A stretch of DNA of 64,000 nucleotides from Acidiferrobacteraceae bacterium (GCA_002721105.1 PBJL01000031.1:78086-142085); one strand, 5' to 3'. Numbered from the stretch's first letter, positions 27,298 through 36,933 are shown. A program made the numbers and translations. The notes: generated by a model from the sequence alone, not told the origin.

Positions 27298-28191
27298 CTA
27301 ATCTCCATATCCTAATTTAGATAAATCTTTGGGGTTTGATGACCAATTTTTACGAACGACTACTCGAACTATTAATACTATTTCGTTACCAAATATCATT
27401 TCAATTTCATTTCTCGCTCGCATACTAATTCTTTTTAAACGTTCGCCATCTTTTCCAATCACGATGGCTTTCTGTCCAGGTGTCTCTACCCATATTGCAG
27501 CATGGTATTCGGGTTTACCGTAATCAAACCTTTCTTGTTCCACTATAACAGCACTCCTATATGGTATCTCTGCTCCAGCTAATCGAAATACTTGCTCACG
27601 AATGAGTTCAGCTACTGATTGCTTTGGGTCATTGAGTGCATCTATATTAATTAAAACCTCCGCTGGTTGTGTAGGTAAGGAATTTCTGATTATTTCTACT
27701 AATGATTCAAGGTTGTGTCCACTCTTCACTGATATTGGAATTATTTCAGAAATACCGGTTAATTTTGAACACTGATCAATTAGAGGTAACACTTTGACTG
27801 GATTAGAAAGTAAATCAAGCTTATTGATAACCATAATTACTGTTTGAGTGGTGTCTTTTATAACTTTCCAGATTCGCTCATCGTCCTTTTTCCACCCTCT
27901 AGCATCGATAAGCATTACAACTATATCGCTTGTTTTCAAGCTCTTGTATGCTGTACGATTAATCCTTGTATTAAGAAGCTTAGGTGAATCATGTATGCCT
28001 GGGGTGTCAATCAAAAGCAACTGAAAGTCTGAACGTGTTAAGGATCCAATCACCCTATTCCTAGTAGTTTGGGGTCGTCTCGATGTTATGCTGGTTTTTA
28101 AACCAGTGATTGTATTTACTAGGCTAGATTTTCCGACATTTGGACGCCCAATAATTGTTGCGAAACCAAATCGAAAAAGTTTAGTACTCAA
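27298..28191 (-). CDS. era: GTPase Era
   Basis: Ras-like GTPase with a C-terminal KH domain that binds the 3' end of 16S rRNA during 30S assembly. The P-loop G-R-P-N-V-G-K-S-S, switch T-T-R-N, D-T-P-G and N-K-L-D are all present, and the KH region I-V-I-G-K-D-G-E-R-L-K-R-I ends the protein. I choose a TTG start at 28191, which overlaps the rnc stop (TTGA) and has GGAGAT nine bases upstream; this gives 297 residues, the normal size. The ATG at 28224 would add 11 residues inside rnc and has no clear site. Translational coupling with rnc follows from the overlap. Confidence 0.93.
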   Translation of the reverse strand: MSTKLFRFGFATIIGRPNVGKSSLVNTITGLKTSITSRRPQTTRNRVIGSLTRSDFQLLLIDTPGIHDSPKLLNTRINRTAYKSLKTSDIVVMLIDARGWKKDDERIWKVIKDTTQTVIMVINKLDLLSNPVKVLPLIDQCSKLTGISEIIPISVKSGHNLESLVEIIRNSLPTQPAEVLINIDALNDPKQSVAELIREQVFRLAGAEIPYRSAVIVEQERFDYGKPEYHAAIWVETPGQKAIVIGKDGERLKRISMRARNEIEMIFGNEIVLIVRVVVRKNWSSNPKDLSKLGYGD

Positions 28192-28871
28192 AAATCCGTG
28201 ATCTCCATTGAGTTCAGCGCGCAAGCGGCTGCATTTTGCTCGGCTTTTTGACGACTAGTACCCTGTCCCTCAAATTTTTCCCCTGAGGGATCTAACGTAC
28301 ATAGCACCGTAAATTTTTTGTCATGCGGCTCACCAATTGATTTTTCAACACTATACTTTGGTAACGGGTTACCTATTTTCTGCATTTGTTCCTGGAGCTG
28401 TGTTTTTGGATCCTTTTTTACTTGAGTAAATCCTAAATTTTCCCATTCAGGCAAAAATAGTTCTTTGAGTATAATTTGAACTTCATCTAGACCCGCTTCC
28501 AGATATATTGCTCCTATAATTGATTCTAAAGCGTCAGCAAGAATGGAACTTCTATCAGCTCCGCCACTTTTTGAAGCGCCGTCACCCATAACGATCAACG
28601 ATCCAATATTGTTCCTCCGTGCTATCTCGGCAAGAGTTTCTTTTCTTACCAAGCGTGATCGGCTTCTAGTTAATTCTCCTTCCTTAAAATCTGGAAATTT
28701 GTGATAAAGCTCTACCGCCATCAACATACCAAGCACGCTATCCCCTAGAAACTCTAAACGCTCATTATCAGCTACGTTAGCGCTACGATGAGTAATTGCT
28801 TGCTGAAGTAACTTTGTATCCCGAAATTCGTAATTGAATATGCTTTTGATTCTATTTTTAAGACTATCCAT
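28188..28871 (-). CDS. rnc: Ribonuclease III
   Basis: Double-strand-specific endoribonuclease that processes rRNA precursors and some mRNAs. The 227-residue protein has the signature N-E-R-L-E-F-L-G-D-S-V-L in the endonuclease domain, the second metal-binding Glu within D-A-L-E-S-I-I-G-A-I-Y, and a C-terminal double-stranded-RNA-binding domain (P-K-T-Q-L-Q-E, then Q-G-T-S-R-Q-K-A-E-Q-N-A-A). It sits between lepB and era in the conserved order. Length equals that of E. coli RNase III within one residue. Confidence 0.97.
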   Translation of the reverse strand: MDSLKNRIKSIFNYEFRDTKLLQQAITHRSANVADNERLEFLGDSVLGMLMAVELYHKFPDFKEGELTRSRSRLVRKETLAEIARRNNIGSLIVMGDGASKSGGADRSSILADALESIIGAIYLEAGLDEVQIILKELFLPEWENLGFTQVKKDPKTQLQEQMQKIGNPLPKYSVEKSIGEPHDKKFTVLCTLDPSGEKFEGQGTSRQKAEQNAAACALNSMEITDF

Positions 28872-28894
28872 AATTATAGAGTTAGATGTTCTGA

Positions 28895-29647
28895 CTAAGG
28901 AATCTTATGGCCAATTCGCGACCAATTTATACCGCCGTTTTTTAAATTCCAACTAAACCACACAAAAAACGCGCGTCCCACTATATTTTTTTCAGGTACG
29001 AATCCCCAATAACGGCTGTCATTGCTATGATCTCGATTATCTCCCATTACAAAGTAACTCTTTTCAGGTACAGTGATTTGCATCACTCTGGATCGCCGAC
29101 TTATATCATTCCATATTCTATATTGCGACTCCCCAAGAGTCTCAATGTATTCTGTTTTATAAGCTTCCTCGTAACGATTAGATTCTGTCAATTCGACAAC
29201 GGTTCCATTAACAAATAATTGTTTATCTAAATACCTAATCTCATCGCCTGGCACTCCTATTACCCGCTTAATGAAGTTGGTCGAATTATCGATAGGATAA
29301 CGAAAAACAATTACTTCTCCCCTTTTTGGTAGTCTTGTGCGTATTACTTTAATATGGATAATTGGTATCTTCACACCATATCGGAATTTATCTACCAAGA
29401 TAAAATCACCGATGAATAACGTTGGCAGCATCGAGCCAGACGGAATACGAAATGGTTCAACAATGAATGATCTCAAAACAAAAACAATCAAAATTACTGG
29501 GAAAAACGCCCGACTGTAATCAACAATAATTGCCATAATCTTGCTAAATATCCCTCTATTATGATCCTGCCTAGGGCGTAACCAATTGATTGCTAGGATC
29601 CCCCCGGTAACAATTAGCGAGATAAATAAAATAATCGCGAAATCCAC
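28895..29647 (-). CDS. lepB: Signal peptidase I
   Basis: Inner-membrane protease that removes signal peptides of Sec and Tat substrates. Two N-terminal membrane segments (about 3-22 and 48-60) precede the catalytic Ser in I-P-S-G-S-M-L-P-T-L; the catalytic Lys lies in F-I-K-R-V-I-G-V-P-G-D, and box E is M-G-D-N-R-D-H-S-N-D-S-R. The 250 residues are shorter than E. coli LepB (324) but typical of many gammaproteobacteria. The start is GTG, directly after the lepA stop (TAAGTG), so translation is coupled. Confidence 0.97.
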   Translation of the reverse strand: MDFAIILFISLIVTGGILAINWLRPRQDHNRGIFSKIMAIIVDYSRAFFPVILIVFVLRSFIVEPFRIPSGSMLPTLFIGDFILVDKFRYGVKIPIIHIKVIRTRLPKRGEVIVFRYPIDNSTNFIKRVIGVPGDEIRYLDKQLFVNGTVVELTESNRYEEAYKTEYIETLGESQYRIWNDISRRSRVMQITVPEKSYFVMGDNRDHSNDSRYWGFVPEKNIVGRAFFVWFSWNLKNGGINWSRIGHKIP

Positions 29648-31459
29648 TTACTTGTCTCCCACCCTAAGAACTGATAAGAACGCTTCCTGAGGTATAGAAA
29701 CAGAACCTATTTGTTTCATTCTCTTTTTTCCTTCTTTCTGTTTTTCTATTAATTTACGTTTTCTAGTTACATCCCCACCATAACATTTTGCAGTCACATT
29801 CTTTCTGAGAGCTTTAACAGTTTCTCTAGCAATAAACCGAGAACCAATTGCAGCTTGAATTGAAACATCAAACATTTGTCGTGGGATGATTTTTTTCATT
29901 TTTAATGCCAATTCACGACTTCTATAAGATGATTGATCTCTATGAACTAGTATCGATAACGGATCAATACGTTCACCATTAATTAATAAATCAACTTTTA
30001 CCATGTCAGCCTCCCGATAACCAATGATTTCATAATCGAGTGAACCGTAACCACGGGTTATTGACTTCAGTTGATCATGAAAATCAATGACAGCTTCGAT
30101 TAATGGCATTTCAAATTTGATCATGACTTGACGGTTATGATATGAGATATTATTCTGAATACCCCGTTTCTCAATACATAAAGAAATTACTGACCCCACA
30201 TATTCTTGCGTGCATAGAATACTGGTTAATATGAAAGGTTCCCGTATATTTTTGATTCTTGATTGCTCGGGTAATTGAGAAGGACTATGAATTAACTTAA
30301 CACTTCCATCGGTACGTTCTACTTGATATACAACGGATGGTGCAGTAGTGATCAATTCTAACTCATACTCTCTTTCTAGACGTTCTTGAACGATCTCCAT
30401 ATGCAGCATTCCTAAAAAACCACATCTAAAACCAAATCCTAAAGCGGGAGATACTTCCGGTTCATATTTTAATGATGCATCATTTAAACTTAGCTTTTCT
30501 AAAGCAACACGAAAAGCTTCATATTCACCATTATTAACTGGGTATAGTCCCGCAAAAACAACCGGTTTTACTTCGATAAATCCTGTGCATGCCTCACGAA
30601 CCGGTTTCCTTGAATCTGTGATGGTATCTCCTACAGGTGCTGCTTTTATATTTTTAATGTTGGCGACTAAATAACCTACTTCGCCAGCTACCAGATGCTC
30701 CGTACGACTTCTTTTCGGTGTAAATATTCCTACTTCCTCAACAAGATGGTCACCCCCGGTTGACATCATCTTTATTCGCATGTTGGAAGATAATCTACCT
30801 TGAATAACACGGATCAATGAAATAATTCCTAAATAATTATCAAACCACGAATCTATAATCAGCGCTTTTAGTTGATCATTGCTTTCCCCTATGGGGCTTG
30901 GTAGATACTTGACAATGCCTTCAAGCACACACTCAATTCCGATCCCTGTTTTCGCGCTGATTTCAAGCGCATCACTGCAATCTAACCCAATAATGTCTTC
31001 AATTTCGCCTTTCGCTCTTTCTGGTTCCGCCGAAGCAAGATCGATTTTATTAATGACAGGTATCACTTCAAGACCTAACTCAACTGCTGTGTAGCAATTA
31101 GCGACTGTTTGTGCCTCAACACCCTGAGAAGCGTCTACGACTAATAAAGCACCCTCACAGGCACTTAAAGATCTAGATACTTCATAAGAAAAATCAACAT
31201 GCCCAGGTGTATCTATAAAATTTAAATTATATTGGTTTCCATCATTTGCTAAATAGCGTAAAGATACACTCTGTGCTTTAATGGTTATACCACGCTCTCT
31301 TTCTAAATCCATAGAGTCGAGGACTTGCTCAGACATTTCTCGACTTTCTAACCCCCCACAAGTTTGTATAAGCCGATCAGCTAATGTTGATTTTCCATGA
31401 TCGACATGGGCGATAATCGCGAAATTTCGAATACTGCTTGTTTTAGAGACATTAATCAT
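29648..31459 (-). CDS. lepA: Elongation factor 4
   Basis: Ribosome-bound GTPase related to EF-G that acts on stalled or mispositioned ribosomes. The 603 residues contain [26 protein letters not shown] and N-K-I-D-L, and the LepA-specific C-terminal domain with [12 protein letters not shown]. It heads lepA-lepB-rnc-era-recO-pdxJ. The 134-nt spacer to sdhE probably holds the promoter, but no box pair convinces. The rpoE-rseABC genes that precede lepA in E. coli are not here. Confidence 0.98.
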   Translation of the reverse strand: MINVSKTSSIRNFAIIAHVDHGKSTLADRLIQTCGGLESREMSEQVLDSMDLERERGITIKAQSVSLRYLANDGNQYNLNFIDTPGHVDFSYEVSRSLSACEGALLVVDASQGVEAQTVANCYTAVELGLEVIPVINKIDLASAEPERAKGEIEDIIGLDCSDALEISAKTGIGIECVLEGIVKYLPSPIGESNDQLKALIIDSWFDNYLGIISLIRVIQGRLSSNMRIKMMSTGGDHLVEEVGIFTPKRSRTEHLVAGEVGYLVANIKNIKAAPVGDTITDSRKPVREACTGFIEVKPVVFAGLYPVNNGEYEAFRVALEKLSLNDASLKYEPEVSPALGFGFRCGFLGMLHMEIVQERLEREYELELITTAPSVVYQVERTDGSVKLIHSPSQLPEQSRIKNIREPFILTSILCTQEYVGSVISLCIEKRGIQNNISYHNRQVMIKFEMPLIEAVIDFHDQLKSITRGYGSLDYEIIGYREADMVKVDLLINGERIDPLSILVHRDQSSYRSRELALKMKKIIPRQMFDVSIQAAIGSRFIARETVKALRKNVTAKCYGGDVTRKRKLIEKQKEGKKRMKQIGSVSIPQEAFLSVLRVGDK

Positions 31460-31593
31460 TCGAATCTTCTATCAAACACAATGTGATGTTTATAATCAAC
31501 AGCAGCAATTTTACTAGCACAATAAGTGCCTGTTCGATAGCTTACTATTTGTGGTAAGTATATGGCAAACCTTTTGATACTCTTACGTGTTGA

Positions 31594-31854
31594 CTAACAT
31601 CTACTACCATTGTTTTCTTTGAAATGAAGTATATTTTTTATAGTCGACACTAAAGTTGTATTGTAGGGAGTTGATCTACCAAGAAACCAGTCTAAGAGAT
31701 CGGAGTCCTGTTCTTGAAGTAAATTTTCAAATTGCTGTTTTTCATCTTTATCCATCATAGGCAATCGCACAACGCCATAAGGTACAAGGAGGGCATCTAG
31801 CTCTCTAGCCCCTCGTCGGCACCTCCATAGGAGTTTTGCATTCTCGGTACTCAC
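31594..31854 (-). CDS. sdhE: FAD assembly factor SdhE
   Basis: Small cytosolic protein promoting covalent FAD attachment to SdhA (homologue of human SDHAF2). The 86 residues include the hallmark R-R-G-A-R-E-L-D at about 13-20, where R-G-x-x-E is essential in characterised members, and the C-terminal D-L-L-D-W-F-L-G. It starts with GTG three bases after the sdhB stop and is the last gene of the sdh operon. Linkage to the enzyme it matures contrasts with E. coli, where sdhE lies with ygfX next to ygfZ. Confidence 0.95.
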   Translation of the reverse strand: MSTENAKLLWRCRRGARELDALLVPYGVVRLPMMDKDEKQQFENLLQEQDSDLLDWFLGRSTPYNTTLVSTIKNILHFKENNGSRC

Positions 31855-31857
31855 AGC

Positions 31858-32640
31858 TTACTCTTCCAAAACTAACATTTTTTTTATTTCGGAGATTGCT
31901 CGAGCAGGATTTAAACCTTTAGGGCAGGCATTTGCGCAATTCATAATAGTATGGCATTTGTATAAACGAAAAGAATCTCTCAAGTATTCCAAACGCTCCT
32001 TCCGAGCTTGGTCACGGCTATCCATCAACCATCGATACGACTGTAGAAGAATTGCAGGGCCTAAATATCGATCTGAATTCCACCAGTAACTTGGACAACT
32101 TGTGCTACAACAAGCGCACATGATGCATTCATAGCTACCGTTAATTTTTTGACGATCCTCAACAGACTGATGATTTTCTATGAACTCATCACCCTTGGAC
32201 GAATCTCCTTTAATCCATGGTTCAATAGATGCATACTGTCGGTAGAAATGCTCTAAATCTACTACTAAATCTTTTATTACTTGCATATGAGGTAATGGAT
32301 ATACTCGTATTTCAGCGTTTAACTCCTTAATGGGCGTGGTGCAGGCTAATCTATTAGTCCCATTTATGTTCATGGAACAAGAGCCGCAAATTCCCTCTCT
32401 GCAGGATCTTCGAAATGCTAAGCTCGAATCGTAAATTGCTTTGATATCTATCAATAAATCCAACAACATCGGTCCAGTTTTTTGAACATCCATTTCATAA
32501 GTATCGATTCGAGGGTTTTCTTCATCATCTGGACTCCAACGATATACCATCACTTGTATGGACGTCTCAGACGATTGTGTGAGCTCGTAGCTATTTCCTG
32601 TTTTGATTTTTGAATTTTTTGGTAACGTAAAAGACGCCAC
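31858..32640 (-). CDS. sdhB: Succinate dehydrogenase iron-sulfur subunit
   Basis: Carries electrons from the SdhA flavin to ubiquinone through [2Fe-2S], [4Fe-4S] and [3Fe-4S] clusters. The 260 residues have the [2Fe-2S] ligands C80, C85, C88 and C100 ([10 protein letters not shown]), then [12 protein letters not shown] and [12 protein letters not shown]. The N-terminus is about 20 residues longer than the E. coli protein. The frame starts with GTG 12 nt after sdhA. All ligands are intact. Confidence 0.98.
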   Translation of the reverse strand: MASFTLPKNSKIKTGNSYELTQSSETSIQVMVYRWSPDDEENPRIDTYEMDVQKTGPMLLDLLIDIKAIYDSSLAFRRSCREGICGSCSMNINGTNRLACTTPIKELNAEIRVYPLPHMQVIKDLVVDLEHFYRQYASIEPWIKGDSSKGDEFIENHQSVEDRQKINGSYECIMCACCSTSCPSYWWNSDRYLGPAILLQSYRWLMDSRDQARKERLEYLRDSFRLYKCHTIMNCANACPKGLNPARAISEIKKMLVLEE

Positions 32641-32651
32641 GATTATTACTC

Positions 32652-34436
32652 CTAATAGGATCGGATATTAAGAGGGATTGAGTCGACATCGTCAGTCAAT
32701 GTCTTCATTTGTACTTCGCGAGTATTGAGTCGCACTCCACCGTTCATGCTCCACCACGCTAAAGTATGTTTCAACCATTTTTCGTCGTTTCTTTCGGGAA
32801 AATCTTCTCGCACATGAGCTCCACGACTTTCTGTTCGAAAAAGTGCCGAGCTCATTGTAACGACTGCCTGTTGGATCATATTTTCTAATTCGAAGCCCTC
32901 AACTAAGTCGGTATTCCATATCAAAGATCGATCTGTCACACTTACATCATTCAGTTTTTCCATTAAATCTTCTAACTTTGCTAACCCTTTCTGAAGGCTA
33001 TCTTCTTCTCGAAAGACAGAACAATCATTTTGCATAATCTTCTGCATCTCAGCTCGGAGGGTTGCTACGGAAAAGGAGCCCGCTGCCATACGCATCCTAT
33101 CAAACCTTCGCATAACTTTGTTACAATCCTCTTGTAATATATCCGACTGATATATTTCCCCGCACAATACTACTGCTTTTCTCGCTGCAGCACGACCAAA
33201 AACAATTAAATCTAGCAATGAATTAGAGCCTAAACGATTGGCCCCATGGACTGAAACGCAAGCTGCCTCCCCTATTGCCATTAAGCCTGTTACAACGTTT
33301 TCCTTTCCATTTTTATCAAGTGTAATTACCTCACCATGTAAATTGGTAGGGATACCACCCATGTTGTAATGGACAGTTGGCAGAACTGGTATGGGCTCAC
33401 GAGTAATGTCAATACCAGCAAACACATTGGCTGTCTCAGTAATGCCAGGAAGCCGGTTATGCAAAACGTCTTTTCCTAAGTGAGCAAGTTGCAAATTGAG
33501 ATGATCTTTATTTGCTCCAACTCCATTGCCTTGCCTAATTTCCAAAACCATTGCCCGACTAACAACATCTCGAGATGCAAGGTCTTTTGCATTTGGCGCA
33601 TAACGTTCCATAAATCGTTCGCCATTAGCATTTGTTAAATAACCCCCCTCACCTCGTGCACCCTCAGTGATCAAACACCCCGAACCATAAATACCCGTCG
33701 GATGAAACTGAATGAATTCCGTATCCTGAAGGGGCAACCCGGCCCGTAGAGCCATTGCATTGCCATCGCCCGTGCAAGTATGAGCTGACGTTGCTGAAAA
33801 AAAAGCCCGGCCATATCCGCCAGTGGCAAGTATGACAATTTTTGCTGAAAAACGGTGGAAACTACCATCTTCAAGACACCACGCAATAACACCTACGCAT
33901 CGACTTTCTTTCATAATTAGATCGAGTGCAAAATATTCAATAAAAAATTTTGTATCGCGCTTTAGAGATTGCTGATAGAGCGTGTGTAATATCGCATGAC
34001 CTGTCCTATCTGCCGCACAACAGGTTCTTATTGCCTGACCCTCACCATAACCAGTTGTCATGCCGCCAAATGCTCGTTGTGCAATTCGACCATCATTCGT
34101 TCGCGAAAATGGGACACCGTAATTCTCTAGCTCAATCACTGCTTCTGGCGCTTCTTTGCACATCATCTCTATGGCATCTTGGTCACCTAGCCAATCAGAA
34201 CCTTTAACTGTATCGTACATATGCCAACGCCAATCATCGTCATTAACATTACCTAAAGCTGCGCTGATTCCACCCTGCGCGGCTACGGTATGACTACGAG
34301 TCGGAAATACTTTAGATATACAACCAACAGTTACCCCCTCTTCAGCTAACCCTAAACATGCTCTCAATCCAGCGCCTCCCGCTCCGACAACAATCACATC
34401 GTATTTGTGATCTATTAGATGGTAGGTTTTAGTCAT
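32652..34436 (-). CDS. sdhA: Succinate dehydrogenase flavoprotein subunit
   Basis: Oxidises succinate to fumarate at a covalently bound FAD. The 594 residues contain [12 protein letters not shown] at 14-25, the FAD-linking His49 in S-H-T-V-A-A-Q-G-G, and the active-site H-P-T-G-I-Y and [10 protein letters not shown]. It is the third structural gene of sdhCDAB. Succinyl-CoA from the methylmalonyl-CoA mutase earlier in the window would reach it as succinate. The two candidate FAD-maturation factors, SdhE and the SDHAF4-like protein, flank the operon. Confidence 0.98.
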   Translation of the reverse strand: MTKTYHLIDHKYDVIVVGAGGAGLRACLGLAEEGVTVGCISKVFPTRSHTVAAQGGISAALGNVNDDDWRWHMYDTVKGSDWLGDQDAIEMMCKEAPEAVIELENYGVPFSRTNDGRIAQRAFGGMTTGYGEGQAIRTCCAADRTGHAILHTLYQQSLKRDTKFFIEYFALDLIMKESRCVGVIAWCLEDGSFHRFSAKIVILATGGYGRAFFSATSAHTCTGDGNAMALRAGLPLQDTEFIQFHPTGIYGSGCLITEGARGEGGYLTNANGERFMERYAPNAKDLASRDVVSRAMVLEIRQGNGVGANKDHLNLQLAHLGKDVLHNRLPGITETANVFAGIDITREPIPVLPTVHYNMGGIPTNLHGEVITLDKNGKENVVTGLMAIGEAACVSVHGANRLGSNSLLDLIVFGRAAARKAVVLCGEIYQSDILQEDCNKVMRRFDRMRMAAGSFSVATLRAEMQKIMQNDCSVFREEDSLQKGLAKLEDLMEKLNDVSVTDRSLIWNTDLVEGFELENMIQQAVVTMSSALFRTESRGAHVREDFPERNDEKWLKHTLAWWSMNGGVRLNTREVQMKTLTDDVDSIPLNIRSY

Positions 34437-34444
34437 ATTTTTAG

Positions 34445-34789
34445 TTACTTAATCGAAAAGGTTAAAAATGTGAAAAAAGCGCTTATTCCTATAATAGTTG
34501 TAATAACAACAGCTACGAAATTAAGAGTGCGTTTAATCGCGCCGTTTGTGTAATCCTCAATGATAACAACAAGTCCTAAATGGGCATGGAGAATCAAACT
34601 TAAAAGACTTAACAAGGCTAATAGATTTATCGTGGGCCTAGAAAGCCATTCCCGCGCCACTATGTAATCGCTAAATATATATTGGTTGCCAGCGACTATT
34701 ATCCATAATGATAGAGGAATTAGGGCAATTGCACTGACTCTCTGCCAAATCCAATGTTTAGTCCCGCTTTTTCCTATTCTTGTAGCCAT
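34445..34789 (-). CDS. sdhD: Succinate dehydrogenase membrane anchor SdhD
   Basis: Hydrophobic subunit with three membrane helices that, with SdhC, binds heme b and quinone. From ATG 34789 it has 114 residues starting [17 protein letters not shown]; the frame is open upstream to 34843 but that would overlap sdhC with an atypical extension. The conserved W-x-x-Q-R-x-S-A motif and the heme/quinone region H-A-H-L-G-L-x-x-I-I-E-D-Y are present. It lies ten bases after sdhC and eight before sdhA. Confidence 0.95.
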   Translation of the reverse strand: MATRIGKSGTKHWIWQRVSAIALIPLSLWIIVAGNQYIFSDYIVAREWLSRPTINLLALLSLLSLILHAHLGLVVIIEDYTNGAIKRTLNFVAVVITTIIGISAFFTFLTFSIK

Positions 34790-34799
34790 AAAGTTGAGA

Positions 34800-35186
34800 T
34801 TATTCAATAAAGAATGATGATGCCCAAAGCGCAATTGTCGCAAGCGCTGATCCTATAACAACCAACCACCCAGTTAGATAAGCATTTTTCAACTCATGAC
34901 CACGTCCCGCGTCCCAAAAAAGATGTCGTATTCCGTTAAAAAGATGGTAGAACATGCTAAAACTCCATACGACTAAAACAATCTTTCCCGGAATTGTCCT
35001 TAAAATGGTTTGATATGACGAAAAATATTCGCCACCTAAAGCTAATGAAAGCAACCAACCTGCGATAATGATTGCTCCCACAACTAGAAAAAGACCAGTA
35101 AATCGATGAAGAATAGATAATAGGGACGTTAATTGGGGTTTATATATTTGAAGATGTGGCGATAATGGCCGGGTCGTCGGTTTCAT
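34800..35186 (-). CDS. sdhC: Succinate dehydrogenase cytochrome b556 subunit
   Basis: Membrane anchor of complex II, 128 residues with three hydrophobic segments (about 31-51, 68-87, 104-124). It begins M-K-P-T-T-R-P-L-S-P-H-L-Q-I-Y-K, the family signature, with S-I-L-H-R-F-T-G next and the heme-ligand helix F-Y-H-L-F-N-G-I-R-H-L-F-W-D. This version resembles the alphaproteobacterial and mitochondrial type as much as the enterobacterial one. It lies 36 nt after the SDHAF4-like gene. Confidence 0.97.
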   Translation of the reverse strand: MKPTTRPLSPHLQIYKPQLTSLLSILHRFTGLFLVVGAIIIAGWLLSLALGGEYFSSYQTILRTIPGKIVLVVWSFSMFYHLFNGIRHLFWDAGRGHELKNAYLTGWLVVIGSALATIALWASSFFIE

Positions 35187-35222
35187 GGATCAAAACTACT
35201 GTTTTATAAAAGCCTTATTCAT

Positions 35223-35399
35223 TTAGAAATCAATACACCTACCATTTTTTTCCCAATCGCCATAACGAGTCGGATCAACCAATTTTTTGTGTTTTTTTTT
35301 CGACGAAATTTGAGAAACATCTGGCTCGCAATCATCACGCCGCTTATCTTCAGTTAGGCTAGAATCTGAAGCTATATTTGGCTCTGAAGATTTGTTCAC
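35223..35399 (-). CDS. SDHAF4-like protein (DUF1674 family), first gene of sdh operon
   Basis: A 58-residue frame from GTG 35399 to TAA 35223 that is easily missed. Its last 18 residues, V-D-P-T-R-Y-G-D-W-E-K-N-G-R-C-I-D-F, are the diagnostic C-terminal block of the DUF1674/SDHAF4 family (yeast Sdh8, human SDHAF4), which binds flavinylated SdhA and aids its assembly with SdhB. The N-terminal 40 residues are polar, low in complexity and lysine-rich just before the motif (K-K-K-H-K-K), as usual in the family. An in-frame stop at 35412-35414 leaves GTG as the only ordinary start; AAGAAG eight bases upstream is a modest ribosome-binding site. It precedes sdhC by 36 nt on the same strand. Family assignment is firm; function in this organism is inferred from homologues and context. 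Confidence 0.88.
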   Translation of the reverse strand: MNKSSEPNIASDSSLTEDKRRDDCEPDVSQISSKKKHKKLVDPTRYGDWEKNGRCIDF

Positions 35400-35453
35400 A
35401 CTAGATGCTTCTTAGGTAGTTTTATTGAACTCTATTGTCTCCTTATTAAGGCG

Positions 35454-35474
35454 AAAACTCAAGCATTGAGTTTT
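35454..35474. repeat. Inverted repeat upstream of the sdh operon
   Basis: A perfect palindrome with 9-bp arms (AAAACTCAA / TTGAGTTTT) and a 3-nt centre. It lies between the divergent ygfZ and sdh genes, 55 nt upstream of the SDHAF4-like start. It may be an operator or an AT-rich hairpin. On the plus strand TTTTTATTT follows, so it could also act as a weak terminator, but no plus-strand gene precedes it. TATAAT hexamers occur on both strands at 35503-35510. Confidence 0.4.
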
Positions 35475-35560
35475 TATTTCTAGGAAGTCAAAATTAAACT
35501 AAATTATAATTAACAAATTCTAAAACTAACTTGATTAAAACATAAAATTCACCCAATGCT

Positions 35561-36598
35561 ATGACCGAATATTCACCGAATATGAAACCAAACCGAGGCT
35601 CAGATGAATTGATCGAAGCTTTAAGAGTCCTTGAATCTAACCCGCTCAAGAAGTTGGAACTTAATCAAGGATTTTTTATTCCGATCGATAACCTCAGTGT
35701 GCTACGCATTTCTGGCCCTGATGCTAAGGAATTTCTAAACGCACAAATGACTACAGACGTCGGACCTCTTGAGGAGGGCAAAAAGAGTGTGATTTCAGGA
35801 TACTGTAATCCAAAGGGGCGACTTATCGCTGTAATATTAATAATACGCCTTCAGAATGACTACATTCTTGTGACCGATTCTAAAATCCTATCAAATCTAG
35901 AAAAAAAACTAAAAATATATATTCTTCGATTAAAAGTAACTCTGAACAGAGATAATTCATTAATTCCATTTGGCTTAATCAGCTCACAAGTATCTGGATT
36001 AATAGAAAAGATTGAAAAACATTTGGATCCCAATGATTCTATTTTTTCCACCATAATGTCAGGGTTCCAACAAGCTAGATGGCAAAACCATGGAGGTGCT
36101 TTAATAATAATAAATCGTTCTAATTTAGCTTCGATCTGCGCGATAGTTGACGAGTTCATGTTTAGAGGAACAATAAAACAGTGGAATTTATTTGAGATTA
36201 GATCTGGCACGCCAAGAGTTACAACAGAGACTTCCGAAATGTTTATACCTCAATCACTAAATTTAGACCTTCTCGGCGGGGTAAACTTCCAAAAGGGTTG
36301 CTACCCAGGGCAGGAAATTGTAGCGAGAGTTCGTTACTTAGGAAAAATTAAACAACGCATGGGGCGCGCTTTTATTTCAAAAAATCCAATCCCGGCGCCG
36401 GGAGAGTTACTTTTCTTAGACCAATCAGGCAAAAAACGTGCTGGAGCTGTAGTCAACTCGGCCTCATTTTCAACAAAACCGGGAGGTGAGCTTCTTTTAA
36501 CCGTGCCTACTGAAATTAAACTTAATTCTAAACTCTATTGGAATGGATCAAAGAACGCAATTGAACTGACTCATACACCCACTCCGAATGACAACTAG
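35561..36598 (+). CDS. ygfZ: Folate-binding Fe-S maturation protein YgfZ
   Basis: GcvT-like folate protein that supports synthesis or repair of certain Fe-S enzymes. The 345 residues include the N-terminal folate-domain region L-R-I-S-G-P-D-A-K-E-F-L-N-A-Q and the diagnostic K-G-C-Y-P-G-Q-E-I-V-A-R with its essential Cys. It is not an aminomethyltransferase, because that motif marks YgfZ. It is divergent from the sdh operon, which ends in sdhE; ygfZ and sdhE are also neighbours in E. coli, so the association is kept although the layout differs. ATG codons at 35561 and 35582 are both possible starts; neither has a clear ribosome-binding site. Confidence 0.94.
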   Translation: MTEYSPNMKPNRGSDELIEALRVLESNPLKKLELNQGFFIPIDNLSVLRISGPDAKEFLNAQMTTDVGPLEEGKKSVISGYCNPKGRLIAVILIIRLQNDYILVTDSKILSNLEKKLKIYILRLKVTLNRDNSLIPFGLISSQVSGLIEKIEKHLDPNDSIFSTIMSGFQQARWQNHGGALIIINRSNLASICAIVDEFMFRGTIKQWNLFEIRSGTPRVTTETSEMFIPQSLNLDLLGGVNFQKGCYPGQEIVARVRYLGKIKQRMGRAFISKNPIPAPGELLFLDQSGKKRAGAVVNSASFSTKPGGELLLTVPTEIKLNSKLYWNGSKNAIELTHTPTPNDN

Positions 36599-36626
36599 AT
36601 GTTACCGCTATGCTCATTAAACGTTG

Positions 36627-36929
36627 TTAACCATCACCTGAACGAATAATTTGATAGAAACTTTCACCTTTTTTTATTAATCCAAGATCGTATCGCGCCT
36701 TTCTTTCGATTGCGCCGGGTCGATTCTTTATATCGATAACATCCGCATGAAGGTTATTATTCTTGTTTCGAAGCTCTTTGTTTTCTTTCTGTAGATTCTC
36801 GATCTGTACATTCATTTTATATAAGTCAGTTAGGTTATTATCACCAACCCAAAGAGAATATTGAAGCGATCCAAGCATGGCCAGGGAAATGATTATCCCC
36901 ATTAGCCTAACTATTCCAATAGCTCTCAT
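36627..36929 (-). CDS. ftsB: Cell division protein FtsB
   Basis: Bitopic membrane protein of the divisome that links FtsQ and FtsL. The 100 residues have one N-terminal membrane segment (about 7-27), a coiled coil (about 36-66, rich in Leu, Asn and Lys), and the conserved I-E-R-K-A-R-Y-D-L-G-L-I-K near the end. The gene follows eno by four bases, as in other gammaproteobacteria. The usual next genes, ispD and ispF, are missing; ygfZ converges from the other side 28 nt away. Confidence 0.94.
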   Translation of the reverse strand: MRAIGIVRLMGIIISLAMLGSLQYSLWVGDNNLTDLYKMNVQIENLQKENKELRNKNNNLHADVIDIKNRPGAIERKARYDLGLIKKGESFYQIIRSGDG

Positions 36930-36933
36930 CTGC

